Positions 37,871 through 49,590 of a stretch of DNA of 64,000 nucleotides are shown one piece after another. How positions within the stretch are numbered: the stretch's first letter is position 1; every line of letters starts with the position of its first letter. This stretch comes from Didymodactylos carnosus. Lineage: Eukaryota; Rotifera; Eurotatoria; Philodinida; Philodinidae. The notes under the pieces were generated by a model that was not told the origin of the DNA, did no database searches, and saw only the letters and a list, made by a program, of their open reading frames with translations. The stretch covers positions 22,524 to 86,523 of the forward strand of contig CAJNOQ010000061.1 in assembly GCA_905250885.1 (NCBI GenBank), in the 5' to 3' direction. The position numbers and the translations under genes are program-made.

Positions 37871-39160
37871 TTATTTGTTATAAGAACAGTACTTATTCCA
37901 GGTATAGCAAATTATCAGAACCATTAGAAATATAATTATATAAACCAAATATAGTAGATTTATTTGTAATTTGGTATGCATCAGTTTTCTTCCATCTCGT
38001 TGATAAAGCGTCATCATTAGCATTGTTTTATTTTTATTACTGTTATCACCACACAATCCTAGGTGATTTTTATTGTTAACTAAACGGTTTCTGATATTTT
38101 CACTGAGATTTTTAGTCCATTTTGGATAATCTTGTAATTCACTATAAATGGGTAATGACAAACATAATGGAAATTGTTCAATTTTTGGATAATAGTAGAA
38201 AAATGCTTGACACATTTCATCATTTGTATTATAACCACCTCTTGTCAATGATGTCTGATATTTTGTTGAATAATCACAAGTTAACACTATTTCATCATTA
38301 TTTGTGAGATTTACACTGATATCAACTGTTAATTGTTTATTAAAATGATAAGGATTTTGATCAATTATTATTTGAGATTTTTTTCCTTGTTTTTCAATCT
38401 TTTTTATCCATATTCGTTTACTTAAATGATGAGCATGTAATAATACACGAAAAACATTTAGAGTTTGATTGTTGGCTAGATACTTCTGCATACAATCATT
38501 AAAACAATATGTTCTAAATGATATGTGATCTAAATACGGTGGTAAATAAATAGTTGAATTAACTAATGTTCCTAATGTTAATAGACCTATTTCATATTTT
38601 GGTTTTGATTGAGAGTAGTAAAAACGGATACCTGATTGTTGTCTATTAATAAATGGATCGTAATGTATTTCTAATAATAGATATGTTTGTGTTTTTAATT
38701 TTAAACCAGTATGTTGAGGATATTTATATTGAAAATTACCACCTCGACCCCATGCTAGTACTATGCGTGTTTGACATTTTTCATAGAGTTCCATGGGCAT
38801 ATGTCTGTTCTCTGAACCACATATTCCAAAATATTTACTAGATATTGTTGTCATAGAGTTGGCACATTCATAAATCAGTAAATGATGTAAATTATCGGTA
38901 TAATTTAATATTTCATAACTGTTGACATAATGTGGATAATCATTATTCAACGAATATAAATAACAAAGATAAATTGACTTTTGTTGTATTATAGAAGACA
39001 GATTTATTTGAATTGATGTAGATGGTAAAACAATATCATGATAATCTTTTGCATAAGATTTTGTTGTTAAGATAACTAAAAGAAATATGTTAATAGTGAT
39101 AACTTTCATTGTGATACACAAATTGACTGAGAGAGAAAGAAAGAAAGAAGTATAGCACAT
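37871..39160 (-). CDS. Copper type II ascorbate-dependent monooxygenase-like protein, intronless, no DOMON
   Basis: One uninterrupted exon of 429 codons; a second Met at residue 18 (39109) is the better start because a signal peptide follows it (VITINIFLLVILTTKSYA). The PHM/DBH two-lobed fold is indicated by its copper ligands: His92-His93 (NLHHLLIYEC) and His166 (LLEIHYD) for one site, His242 and His244 (LHAHHL) plus Met316 (NDEMCQAF) for the other. Cysteines around them are placed as in the family. DBH and MOXD1 relatives carry an N-terminal DOMON domain; here the copper lobes start right after the signal peptide. Residues about 401-418 form a membrane helix, so the protein is probably a type I membrane or secretory-pathway enzyme. 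The substrate is unknown. It is the only large intronless gene here, which could mean retroposition or transfer, but AT-rich codon use matches its neighbours. Confidence 0.85.
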   Translation of the reverse strand: MCYTSFFLSLSVNLCITMKVITINIFLLVILTTKSYAKDYHDIVLPSTSIQINLSSIIQQKSIYLCYLYSLNNDYPHYVNSYEILNYTDNLHHLLIYECANSMTTISSKYFGICGSENRHMPMELYEKCQTRIVLAWGRGGNFQYKYPQHTGLKLKTQTYLLLEIHYDPFINRQQSGIRFYYSQSKPKYEIGLLTLGTLVNSTIYLPPYLDHISFRTYCFNDCMQKYLANNQTLNVFRVLLHAHHLSKRIWIKKIEKQGKKSQIIIDQNPYHFNKQLTVDISVNLTNNDEIVLTCDYSTKYQTSLTRGGYNTNDEMCQAFFYYYPKIEQFPLCLSLPIYSELQDYPKWTKNLSENIRNRLVNNKNHLGLCGDNSNKNKTMLMMTLYQRDGRKLMHTKLQINLLYLVYIIIFLMVLIICYTWNKYCSYNK

Positions 39161-42100
39161 AGAAAAAATTTTTTTTTGTTTTATTTTAGTAGGCGTATTA
39201 TAAAATCTATTGAATATGGTCTAATAAAAAAACAATTTTGTAATACAATTGTCATTAATTGAGAGAAATATTACCTCATTGATTGTTCACTCTATTGTTT
39301 AAATCACTATTTTTTTTTACTAGACTATCTACAATGTGCTTTTTAAACGATTAAATCTTATTCTCAGATTGAGTGTATGAAAGATTTGAATCGTGTTACT
39401 ATTGTTCAATGATCATTTAGAATCATTATGTCAAATTATTTAAGAGAATTTATAATATTGACTGAGTTCGCTTAGTATAGTGAAGATTCATAAGATATTG
39501 TCGACAATGATAATCAATCACTACATGATTTTGCAACATTTTATCCACTAAGATAATGTGATGACTTTCTTGACTGTTTGAGTGTATTTTTACGATTAGA
39601 ATAACATTATTAGGTATTCGTTCTCAAGTTGTTCTCTCATTTTTCCAGTTTTTTTGAGTGCCATAATATTAAATGATGTTTTCTACTTTCCCTTTTATTG
39701 TTACTTTTTGCTTCATACATGTTATCTTAGTACTGATTGTATGTATCTTAATTCGGAAAACAAATGTTAAATAATGATAACTGTCTATTTGTGTTCTTGA
39801 AGTGAAAACTATTAGAACGTTATATTTTACATTTTTGTCTAAAGATCATCATATCCATTCTGATTATTTATAGACTCTTTGTGTAACTAAAGCCTAGAGA
39901 TTAAGAGAAAAAAATGATATTTTATAGTTTTTCTAATGATAGAAAATCATATTCACAATTAGAAAAACCACAAAATAGTCAGGTAGTCTGTCTGTCTATT
40001 GTTAATACATTGAGCAAAAAGAAAGAAAAAAGAAATCGTGGAAACGTTTATCTAAAACATAGGTAGTTAGAAAAACAAAACAAATTGTTTCACCAAACAT
40101 GTGAGTTAATGAAAGCTGTCAAAAAAATCAAATAAAGCTACATAAAATAATCTCTCTCTTTCTCTCCCTGCACAGTGGTGGCAAACATTTTCCGTACAGT
40201 CGATAAAAATCTTTTTTTTACGTTGTACGGATTAAATATGAAAACACTACATTAGTCGATAGTACAGAGCGTGAGCTACATTTTGGTAAAAGAATAATTT
40301 TGAAAGGCTTTTTCCTTAGGATGAAAATGTAACTTTAAATCAAAAGTGCCATACTCTTCAGTGTGACTGCTGAATCTCAGAAATGAGTGGGTGAAAAAAA
40401 AATTCTGATTAAGCCATTCGAAAGAGCGTCCAAAACTGAGTAAAGATAAATATAGTGTGGAAGTTAAGTAAAGGAATTTGATCCATCTACTGTTTTGGAT
40501 CTTAGGACTATTTTTAAAATATCTTTTCTGCACGGGAGAGTAAACATCTTTTGGACATCCTTGTGTTATCATATCGTCAAGTAGTTACTGTATAGGAGTA
40601 TGAAAAGAGAATTTAGACTTTTTAAGTTCAAAGAGTTTTTGAACATTAAAACCGACTTTCCATCTATCAAAAACTAACGTGATATACGTGCTCAGTGTCA
40701 GAAACTGTGTTTAGTGATGTGTCACTGGAAGTCTAGCAAAAATTTTGCTTGACACAAATGTCTTTGTTCGCCCGTCAGGTGCTTAGTGAGTGAAACACTC
40801 CCAGGCGTTATTTTTAGATGAAAGAAAAAGTTTGACTAGATTTCGAGTAATAAATTCTTTCATTTAACTTCCACATTATATTTATCTTCACTCAGTTTTG
40901 GACGCTCTTTCGAATGGCTTAATCAGAATTTTTTCCCACCCACTCATTCCTGAGATTCAGCAGTCACACTGAAGAGTATGGTACTTTTGACTTAAAGTTA
41001 CATTTTCACCCTAAGGAAAAAGCCTTTCAAAATTATTCTTTTACCAAAATGTAGCTCACGCTCTGTACTATCGACTGATGTAGTTTTCATATTTAATCCG
41101 TACAACGTAAAAGAAAGATTTTTAACAATGGTAGGGAAAATTTTTGCCACCTGAAAAAGTTCACATTTTAGTCTAATGGCCCTACAAAGAGCAACAATGA
41201 ATATTTCTAACTTTTTTGATCTGCAAATATACTAGAGAGAGCGGACAATATTTTGGTACAAACCGATTGTTAAAAGTTTTTTTCGTTACTGACTTATCAT
41301 TAAAAGGAAAAGAGGATAGAGGTGTACGGAAAATTTTTGCCGTCAGTGTATATACACAATTCTTTTAGTTTTTTAAAAAAGTTCTTGTTTATTAGAAAAA
41401 TAAATCGACGTAGTTGTTTTTCTGTGACAAAGAATATGTTGACATTTTACGCTATTTATATAAGAACTTGTCTAATATTATCATTACATGAGTGAACGTT
41501 AAATACACTAGAAAAATATTTCTTTTTATAATACGGATTAATATTGTCATGTCAACCAGTTCATTTTTATACGCCTATCGCATGAGAAAACTAAAAATGG
41601 TCTCGTTCTGGTTGGCTAAGCAAACAGACTCAGATTCAAGAACACTTTTTTAACTAGACACTTAATTAGAAATCCTATTAATTTGTCACTTTATATCAGC
41701 TATTATTCATCCAATTTAATCTCAACTTACAGTATCCAGTGAATAAAATACATCGAAAATCCGATCAAAAGTATGTTTTTGTAAGATTTTTAGAAAATTG
41801 AAAAATCCACTTTCTACACTTGATGAATCTCTTAGACTCTAACCTTTGATTCACTTTTCACATTCTATCTAACATTTGGTCAAAAAGAATTTCATCTCTT
41901 TATTAGGTTTTTCAATATAAAAATTGAATATTCAAAAATTTAAGTAACAAAACTTAATATAAAAAAATCAGACTTATGTTATTTTTAAAAATCTCTTTTA
42001 TTTAAAGTAATCCTTAATACGATTATTCTGTTGAAAATATTTAAACACTTGTAGTTTTAACTTAATAGGTTTTTCTTTGTTCTTTCCTCATTTACTAGAA

Positions 42101-42657
42101 ATCCTATAGTCTATTCTATCTTTTTCTTTTGTAATATAATATATATTATATATATTTTTTGCTTTCTAACTATTACAGAAACAGATGAATTATTTGATAC
42201 AATGATAGAAAGTCATTTTCGAAAGAGTATTAAATACACAGTAAGAATGATAAAAATTGTTCTTCAAGTATACATGCAATCAAAAATTGACTATTATCTT
42301 CTTTAATTACATGTATGTTGTTTCTTCAATTAAAATTGATCATTGTTGAAGTATATTATTCTTTAACAATAAAATGACTCTCACAAACTAAAAAATATGA
42401 ACAGATTTATTTTTTGTTTGTCCTTTAAAGAAGAAGAAAAAAAATTGACTAAATTATATATTCTTTTTTTTTTTTTTTTGTAGAGAACATTGTAGTCTAT
42501 TTGATGTAATAATGATAAATCAATTGTTAATTATTATTTTGTCTAACATAAAATTGTCAACTTCTCTTATATTTGATATTATTTAAAAAAAATAAACAAA
42601 CTGTGTGGAAGAGGAGAATGTGTTGGAAATATTATAATTCTAATCTATTAGAAAAAA
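39161..42657. other. Divergent intergenic region between the monooxygenase and SNRK genes
   Basis: Promoters of both genes should lie here. The middle is occupied by the Tc1-type inverted-repeat element at 40171-41348. The rest is AT-rich, with a run of TA repeats near 42140-42155 and a T run near 42467-42480. No gene is seen. Confidence 0.5.
40171..41348. mobile_element. Tc1-type non-autonomous element with long inverted arms
   Basis: The ends resemble Tc1 termini: on the right, read inward, TACACTGACGGCAAAAATTT; on the left, CACAGTGGTGGCAAACATTT followed by TCCGTAC. Long internal arms (about 40185-40480 and 40855-41150) are near-perfect complements, including CACTGAAGAGTATGG and GGACGCTCTTTCGAATGG. 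TA follows the right end; the left flank has TG where TA is expected. No transposase frame survives. Short open frames in the arms are mirror images. Confidence 0.75.
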
Positions 42658-45600
42658 ATGACCGATGAAAGACGTTTATCTGATCATCGAAATGTTGTTA
42701 GTGGATTATATACATTAGATCGAACAATTGGTAGAGGACATTTTGCCGTTGTTAAATTAGCACGACATGTATTTACACAAAAAGAAGTGGCCGTAAAAGT
42801 AATTGATAAAACAAAATTAGATGAATTATCAAAAGCACATTTATTTCAAGAAGTTGTGTGTATGAAACTTGTTCAACATCCAAATGTTGTTAGATTATAT
42901 GAAGTAATTGATACACCAAATAAATTATATTTAATATTAGAACTTGGTGATGGTGGTGATATGTATGATTATATTATGAAATATGCAAATGGTTTAAATG
43001 AAAATATGGCTAGACGGTAAAGAAATTAAAATTAAAAAAATGTCTATTATTCATATAATAATTGTTATTTTCAGATATTTTCGTCAAATATGTCGTGCAT
43101 TAAATCACTGTCATAAAATGCATATTTGTCATCGCGATTTAAAACCAGAAAATCTTGTATTTTTTGAAAAACAAGGCATTGTTAAATTAACAGATTTTGG
43201 TAATGAAATAGATCGAAAGATTTTAATAAATTGTATACAAATATTATTTGCTAATATAGGTTTTTCAAATCAATTTTTACCGGGAAAAGAATTATTTACT
43301 AGTTGTGGATCACTTGCATATTCAGCACCTGAAATTTTGCTTGGTGATCCATATAATGCTGAAGCTGTTGGTGAGCTTAATTTTTATTGACTTATTTAAT
43401 TATTATGTAAACTTTTATATATTTTATTTTTATTGATCTAAAGATATTTGGTCACTTGGCGTCATATTGTTTATGTTCGTGAGCGGACATGCTCCATTTC
43501 AAGAAGCGAATGACAGTGAAACAGTACAGGCAATATTGGATTGCTGTTATATAGTACCACAATATATATCAACAGAATGCCAGAAGTAATCGACCATATA
43601 AGTCTATAGTTTTAAAAGTTTGTGAATATTTTATTATCATATACGTTAACTGTTTTTCTATGTGTTTAGTTTAATCCGTCGAATAATTGTGAAAGAACCC
43701 GAACAGCGTGCAACGTTAGAAGACATAATGAATGATGTGTGGTATAAAAATCAGATGATAGTTGAGGATGATCTAAGCGACGATGATGATTATATCAGTT
43801 CTTTATCATTAATTTCTCATAAAACAATATCAAATGATTATAATGAAAAAATTTTACAAGAAATGGTCAATGGAAATATTTCTGAACGAGAAGAAATTTT
43901 AAAGTAAGTAAAACTATATGTTTGTTTTTTTATTAAAATAAATTTGGGGTTTTTAATAGTAACCATTATGATACAATTTTTATTTCAACAATTCTTTTTC
44001 TTTTTTTTTATTTGTTAGTCAACGTTTCAGTCTCCTTATGGAGACATTATCAAGGAAATTTACCTTTGAAATTATTAGTTATACTACTAGTAGTCAACCG
44101 TACATATACTAAGACCGAACATAAGAGAAAATACAAGAAAGAACGTTCTGAATGAACATATATGACGAGAAGAAAATGACTGTTCGTCTTCTTCTTTTTT
44201 CGCTTTTATTTTGTACTCTACGATCGGAATCAAACTTTCTTGTTCGAGAACATCCATTTGGAAAAACGATTAAAGGAATTGATCTAACTGTATTGTTGAA
44301 ACTTGGATTATACTTAGCAATAGAGAGAGACTCACTAATCAATAAGTGATATTCTACTGGATCTTGATTAATTAATCGCCATTCATCCCAATTTATTGAA
44401 TGACCAGTCTCATCACAATGTTTCGTTATAGCCACAGTTTTGGAAATTAAAAGGATTTAAGATGAGAAGAGCTCTCAGATTTATGAAATTTAGCATGTTT
44501 ACTCATTGCAGTAATTTATATTGTTATAAGGGCAATCGCTACAGTTTTAGCCTGTCTTTGAGGTTTTCCATTCAACGTCGATGCCCATTGGCAAGTATTG
44601 GTCGCTATAGAAGGATAGACGAAGTTCGAGTGCTGTTAAAAACATTGTAACTAGTATGTAATGAATTTATATTAGACAATAAAGAATGATCCTTAGGAAA
44701 GCCATGTTCTCTGAGTCGTCGACATGTCTGGCGTATTGTCTTTCCCATATGCGTAACGTCACAATCACCATAAGAGATATTGTAAACCACATTAAATCAC
44801 ATAAGTTTTTCTATTTTATCTTTTTAGTCAAATGCAGCTTGGACTGATGACGGTAATTTCCGAATGACAGTCAATTCAGTATCAGGCTGAATTGTTCTAG
44901 TAAATTTCTTTAGATCATGAGTGAAATGACTTGTAGCATTCTCAATAAAAGGAATCTGAATAAATATTTTCTTCTGATTCAAATCACTAGCATTTTTATC
45001 TGAAGTAGGAGATGAGGAAAAAAATACACCACCTTGAGAGCTTCATACAATTAGTATCTTGACAAAAGATTTTGAATATCCATTCTTCTTTGCAGTTCGT
45101 CTAATCATATTAAGTTCATTATGTAGAAGCGATAAGTTGAACACATTCATAAAGCGCGACGTACCATTCCCGTGATGACAGAGCGTTTATATAAAATAGC
45201 AACGTACGAGTTCCATTTTAAACTTAAACCAGTAAACTTGTGTTTATGAAAAATAGTGTTAACTTATTCGGTATTGGTACGTGTGATTTAAACATCAAGA
45301 AATGATTTCAACTGTAAATTTCTTTGATAATGACTCTATGAGGAGACCAAAAGTTCGGCTAATGAATAAAATTAAAAAAATTTTTGTTCAAATACAAACT
45401 GTACAATAATGGCTGCTGTTAAAAATGCAAATTTTGTTTTACTGCAATTGTTGACTCTCTCACACTTCAAATTTTGTTTTTTATTGTTAGATTGATAATT
45501 TCTTTTACTCTTTTTTTCCAGTTCACTAAATGAAAATCAGTACAATCATATTACAGCAACGTACTATCTTCTAGCCGAGAAATTATTGTATAATCAATTG

Positions 45601-48600
45601 TACAATGATAATGATAAGGAAAATATTCAAAAGAAACGTCGCAAACATTTACTACCAACAAATCAACCGTTCACAGAACAAATTAGTATTTTTCTAACAC
45701 CGACATCAACGAAGTATGTTAATTAAATCATTTAGAGATTAAAGAGGAATAGAGATATTGCGAAATATTTAGTTATAACTCTAGTGATGATTCTAAAGTT
45801 AGCAAGGAGTTTAATGATGGAGATGATGATATGAGTGATATTGAAGAGTGGAACTTGTAAGTAGTAATACTTCTCCACTTTTCTTTTACAAACGCACATT
45901 ATTGCGTATTACAGTCATACTCGCAAATGCTTCAGGCTTCGGTTATTTGATTATTATTTTGTGCATCTATTGCTTGAAAAAGTATAACATGATAGAACGC
46001 TCTTCACAACCATTTATGTGTAAATTTTTTGAGTTTTATAGTACAGGTCGATGCATTTTTATTTGGCTTGACTTATAACACAATTCTTTTTTGGTATTTT
46101 TTAACTAACGTGTCTAACTTATCACGCGTGAAACTATGCTTTGCATTTCATTAGAGAAATTCAAGAGATGATCAAGTTAATCAATTTAGAAGCCTTGTTT
46201 TTTTAGAATAGAAAGAGAAAATGTTCTAACATTGCCCCAGTCAAGTGAAATTACAATTCCTAGACTTACTCCACCTGAATCTCAATTGGCATTAATGCAA
46301 GGTATGAAGAACAGTGGTTTGACTTAATTTATTTTTCATTAATTCTTTCGTATCTTCTTTTTTTGCGATCAGATGATGAAGACCGTCTGAATGCAACAGC
46401 ATCAGCATCACAATCACGTTTATCATCAGTACGTGATCCTTCTACACAAGCAATGAATATCATACCTGAAGAAGATGAGTATAGTGAGTCACCAACTGAG
46501 TAAGTTATAACCGACTTTTTTTCACCGTAGCAACGATCTATTCTGATTTTCTATTCTATTTTAGTAAAGCATCTCCAGAAACCAATTTACCACTTCTCAA
46601 TATTTCGAAACTTAACAAAATTATTGAAAGTGGTAAGAGTAACAACTTTTGTTTAGCTTACTACGATAGTCGCACTGTAGTTTTAACAAAGATGTTTCAT
46701 ATGATATTAATGAATGTGTTGTAACAGATTTAATAGTGCAGATATTTTAGTCAAAATAAAAGCAGAATATAAAGATCCTTCGCACGATTTCGACGGATTA
46801 TGTTCAGAAGAAATTCAATCATAAAATTTAGTTGCCACTTGCTTAATGAGACTAGATAGACTAGACTCAAGAGATTTAAGGGTACTCCCCCCTCTCTTTT
46901 TTGCAGAAAAGTTTTCTTTTTGAGCTGAACATAGTCTAATGTAGAGGAACGTCTCGGCTATACGATGAGACGACTCCCAGCTCTCCATGAACTTCTTTGA
47001 AAAAATTATAAAGTTTTTCTTTCAAAGCCTAGAAAATCTCAACTTTTTTTAGGTTCGTAAGTTTTTCTCTCCTTTTCTATATATTCAAACTTTTTCTTGT
47101 ACATAGCATGGTAGAAGAAAGTGTGCTCTTCAAAATGAGATGTTTTCCAAAATTTTCCGATGAGTTTTCTCGGAGATATGAGCATAGCCGCAAATACCCT
47201 GAAAAACAGAGCTCTGTGTACAATATGTGTTTTTTCAATAGTCCCTTCAATTGGCACACATTACGATCCCTCGAAAAAATGGTTCGCTCGAGCTCAAAGT
47301 TTTACCACAGATACTTCAGACCCTATCTCAGGTTCGTTTTTTTTAAAGCGTTTTCGATTTCAACTTTCGACGTGAGAAGGTTTTTAAAATGAAAAACTTG
47401 TTTTTTATATGGAATTTTCAGTATTTTTCGAATATCTCGAGAAGGAAAGAATATTTTTCGAAAAGAAAAAAAACGAACCTGAGATAGAATCTGAAGTATC
47501 TGTGGTAAAATTTTGAGCTCGATCGGACCATTTTTTCGAAGGGCCATAATGTGTGCCACTGAAAATTGGAATTTTCCAGAAAACCCATAGAAGAACATGT
47601 CAGAAAAGTCTGAACAAAAATACATTGATTTTCTTTTTCGATATTCTATCTCTGGTATAAATGAGAACCGGATTCGATGTCGACTTCCCCGGTTTCCAAG
47701 AGGGTATAAAAAATGGGGGAGGGTACCTTTAAAATACCTAGACTCGAATAAAGTAATGAACATATGGAGACAAAAATGGAAAGAACTCATTTTGAACTTT
47801 ACTTTGTTTTTGCCATACAAACACTAAAGTTTGATTTCTTTGTTTGTTTAGAAGAAGAATCCGATGATTTTGATAGACAGGCACCGAAAATCGTTTACTC
47901 AGCAACAAACAAAACAAATGAAACATTAAACTATGATTCGACATTTGAATTACCTTCAACAGATTTATCTTCGATTATCGGAAAAAGTTTAAATTCTTCT
48001 CGTAGCCACTCTAGTGTAGATTCCGAAGATGACAGCAATGACAACTTGAAAAATAAACAATCTCATCAGTCTCCTACCATGAGGCCTAATTCATTGCAGG
48101 ATAATGATTCTCGTGTAAATCATTCTCAATATCGTGGACGTTCATGGAGCAATGTTGAACATGTACTAAATTTACATTTACTAGCAACATCATTGACAGG
48201 TAGTAGTCAATTTGGAGATATGCGTCGTAGTTCTCTGGCATCAAACAATCGTCTAACAATAAATGGTGGAATTCTCGGTGGATCAAATAATGATAATAAC
48301 ACAAATATTTCATCAACATCAATATTAACCAATCGTACGCGAAGTCTAAGTATGGAACATCGTCTAGCTAATCAGTCTCAAATGTCTATAGCATCCCGAA
48401 CGTCCACTCGATTTTCTACACCACGAGAATCTATTGTGTTTACTAAAATGGACACTCCTCCAGTAATTCGATTGTTGCAGGCACAATCACACGATAATGA
48501 GTCGCTGCGTTCACTAATTGAACATCGTCGACAATCTACCCAGTCGCATCAAGAACATACGCCAATTATTGAAAAAGACGCAATACTAAGGACTAATGTA

Positions 48601-49014
48601 AATAATACAATCCCAGCAACGACAGCTAATACTGTTTTACCAACTATAACAGCATCTGCCACAAAAACGAACGTAATTCACAATCGAAGCGGAAATACTA
48701 CTTTATTTCCAACAAAATCGAATGTTATTGTGCCAGCAATAACAAACGTGAATGGAAATAGCAATAATAGTCAAGATTATTCATCGTCATCTTCGTCTCC
48801 TCAGCAAAAGCGCTCTGTTCTTTATGCTCTAGGACAGTCATTAATCAATTACAAACATCATACTCATCAAAAATCGGACATTGATGGCGATAAAATCAAA
48901 CATGAACATTCAGCCGATCATATCAAAAACACAAATAGTATTAACGAAAAAAGAGCAGCACTAATGAACGATGATAGTTCAGATAAAAGACATATTTGTT
49001 GTACAGTTTTATAA
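42658..49014 (+). CDS. SNRK: SNRK (SNF1-related serine/threonine kinase), 11 exons
   Basis: Exons: 42658-43016, 43075-43199, 43260-43370, 43444-43585, 43670-43903, 45522-45713, 45773-45856, 46207-46301, 46373-46499, 46565-46632, 47852-49014; 899 residues. SNRK is an AMPK-related kinase activated by LKB1 in mammals. The kinase domain is complete: [10 protein letters not shown] glycine loop, AVKVIDK lysine, HRDLKPEN catalytic loop, DFG, and a T-loop reading [15 protein letters not shown], whose Thr lies at the LKB1 site position. A block [20 protein letters not shown] followed by [16 protein letters not shown] matches the conserved SNRK region after the kinase domain. The rest is Ser/Thr/Asn-rich and probably disordered. 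The protein ends CCTVL, so CTVL fits a CaaX box. Intron 5 holds a Penelope relic and intron 10 a TTAA-flanked element. Assignment is firm; the role here is inferred. Confidence 0.95.
44110..45245 (-). pseudogene. Penelope-like retroelement relic (RT tail plus GIY-YIG nuclease) in SNRK intron 5
   Basis: On the minus strand from about 45240 the frame reads [20 protein letters not shown], like the end of a Penelope-type reverse transcriptase. [20 protein letters not shown] follows near 44960, then [20 protein letters not shown] and QTCRRLREH at about 44790-44705, a GIY-YIG nuclease core with Tyr and Gly-Lys-Thr in place. The end [17 protein letters not shown].. lies near 44420. Stops and frame changes separate the parts, and the main RT palm is missing, so it is 5' truncated and dead. 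RT followed by C-terminal GIY-YIG is the defining layout of Penelope-like elements. It lies antisense to SNRK. Confidence 0.8.
46880..47728. mobile_element. TTAA-flanked element, copy 3 (SNRK intron 10)
   Basis: The ends are GGGTACTCCCCCC.. and ..GGGGGAGGGTACCT, bordered by TTAA at 46876-46879 and 47729-47732. Much of it matches copy 2 at 15194 in reverse orientation, and it has the same internal complementary arms (CACAGATACTTCAGACCCTA at about 47307 and its complement near 47490). It has no transposase. The 165-codon minus-strand frame at 47323-47820 is part of the repeat and extends outside it, so I do not call it a gene. Confidence 0.75.
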
Positions 49015-49099
49015 GGTAATACGTGGTATTTCTTTTTTCTGTTCAATTTATTCGAGTTCGTGTGAATTTCGTATGTTGTTGTTATCTCATTATATTACC

Positions 49100-49222
49100 T
49101 TAATCTTGCTTCTTCTTTAATAATTGGCGTATGTTCTTCATGAGACTGTGTAGATTGCTGACGACGTTCAATTAGTGAACGAAGCGACTCATTATCGTAT
49201 GATTGTGCCTGCAACAATCGAA
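49100..49222 (-). pseudogene. Inverted, diverged copy of part of the last SNRK exon
   Basis: Minus-strand sequence from about 49222 matches SNRK exon 11 at about 48466-48590 with roughly one change in ten bases. The frame stays open: [18 protein letters not shown] against [18 protein letters not shown] in SNRK, then SHEEHTPII against SHQEHTPII. Most changes are silent or conservative. It ends at AAG followed by GTAATA, which resembles a donor site. It looks like a fragment of a paralogous or homeologous gene copy inserted in the opposite direction rather than a recent copy of the SNRK exon next to it. Confidence 0.75.
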
Positions 49223-49590
49223 CGTTTCGCTATCGACAGTTCGATAATAAAAACAACTTTATCGATCGAATGAACATGTTTGTACGAATAATATTCGTTT
49301 GAAATATAAAAATGTATCACTTTATCTTATGCTTCATCGTCGATGGTGTGTTTACATGATCGTTTCGACTCCTGAATCGATAGTGCATTATGTACTAGTT
49401 GCTGTTATAATCTCTAAACGGTGATTTTAGTCATGTGCCGTAAAAATGAATTTTTTAGGTATCTACATTTTGTATTACATCTGTTTTCTCTCATAAAAAC
49501 TGACAAACCAAACAAATTCAGCGATCTTCTTAGCGAAATAGATATTCATCAAACTGCAGAAAATGAGGCAAGAATTAACTTTGCTTGCAA

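Noticed and set aside
40276-40572. A 98-codon minus-strand open frame between the monooxygenase and SNRK genes
   Set aside because: It lies in the left arm of the Tc1-type foldback element and is mirrored in the right arm.
47323-47820. A 165-codon minus-strand open frame
   Set aside because: Most of it lies inside the TTAA-flanked repeat and has counterparts in the copy at 15194, where the same words occur in other frames. It is repeat sequence, not a gene.
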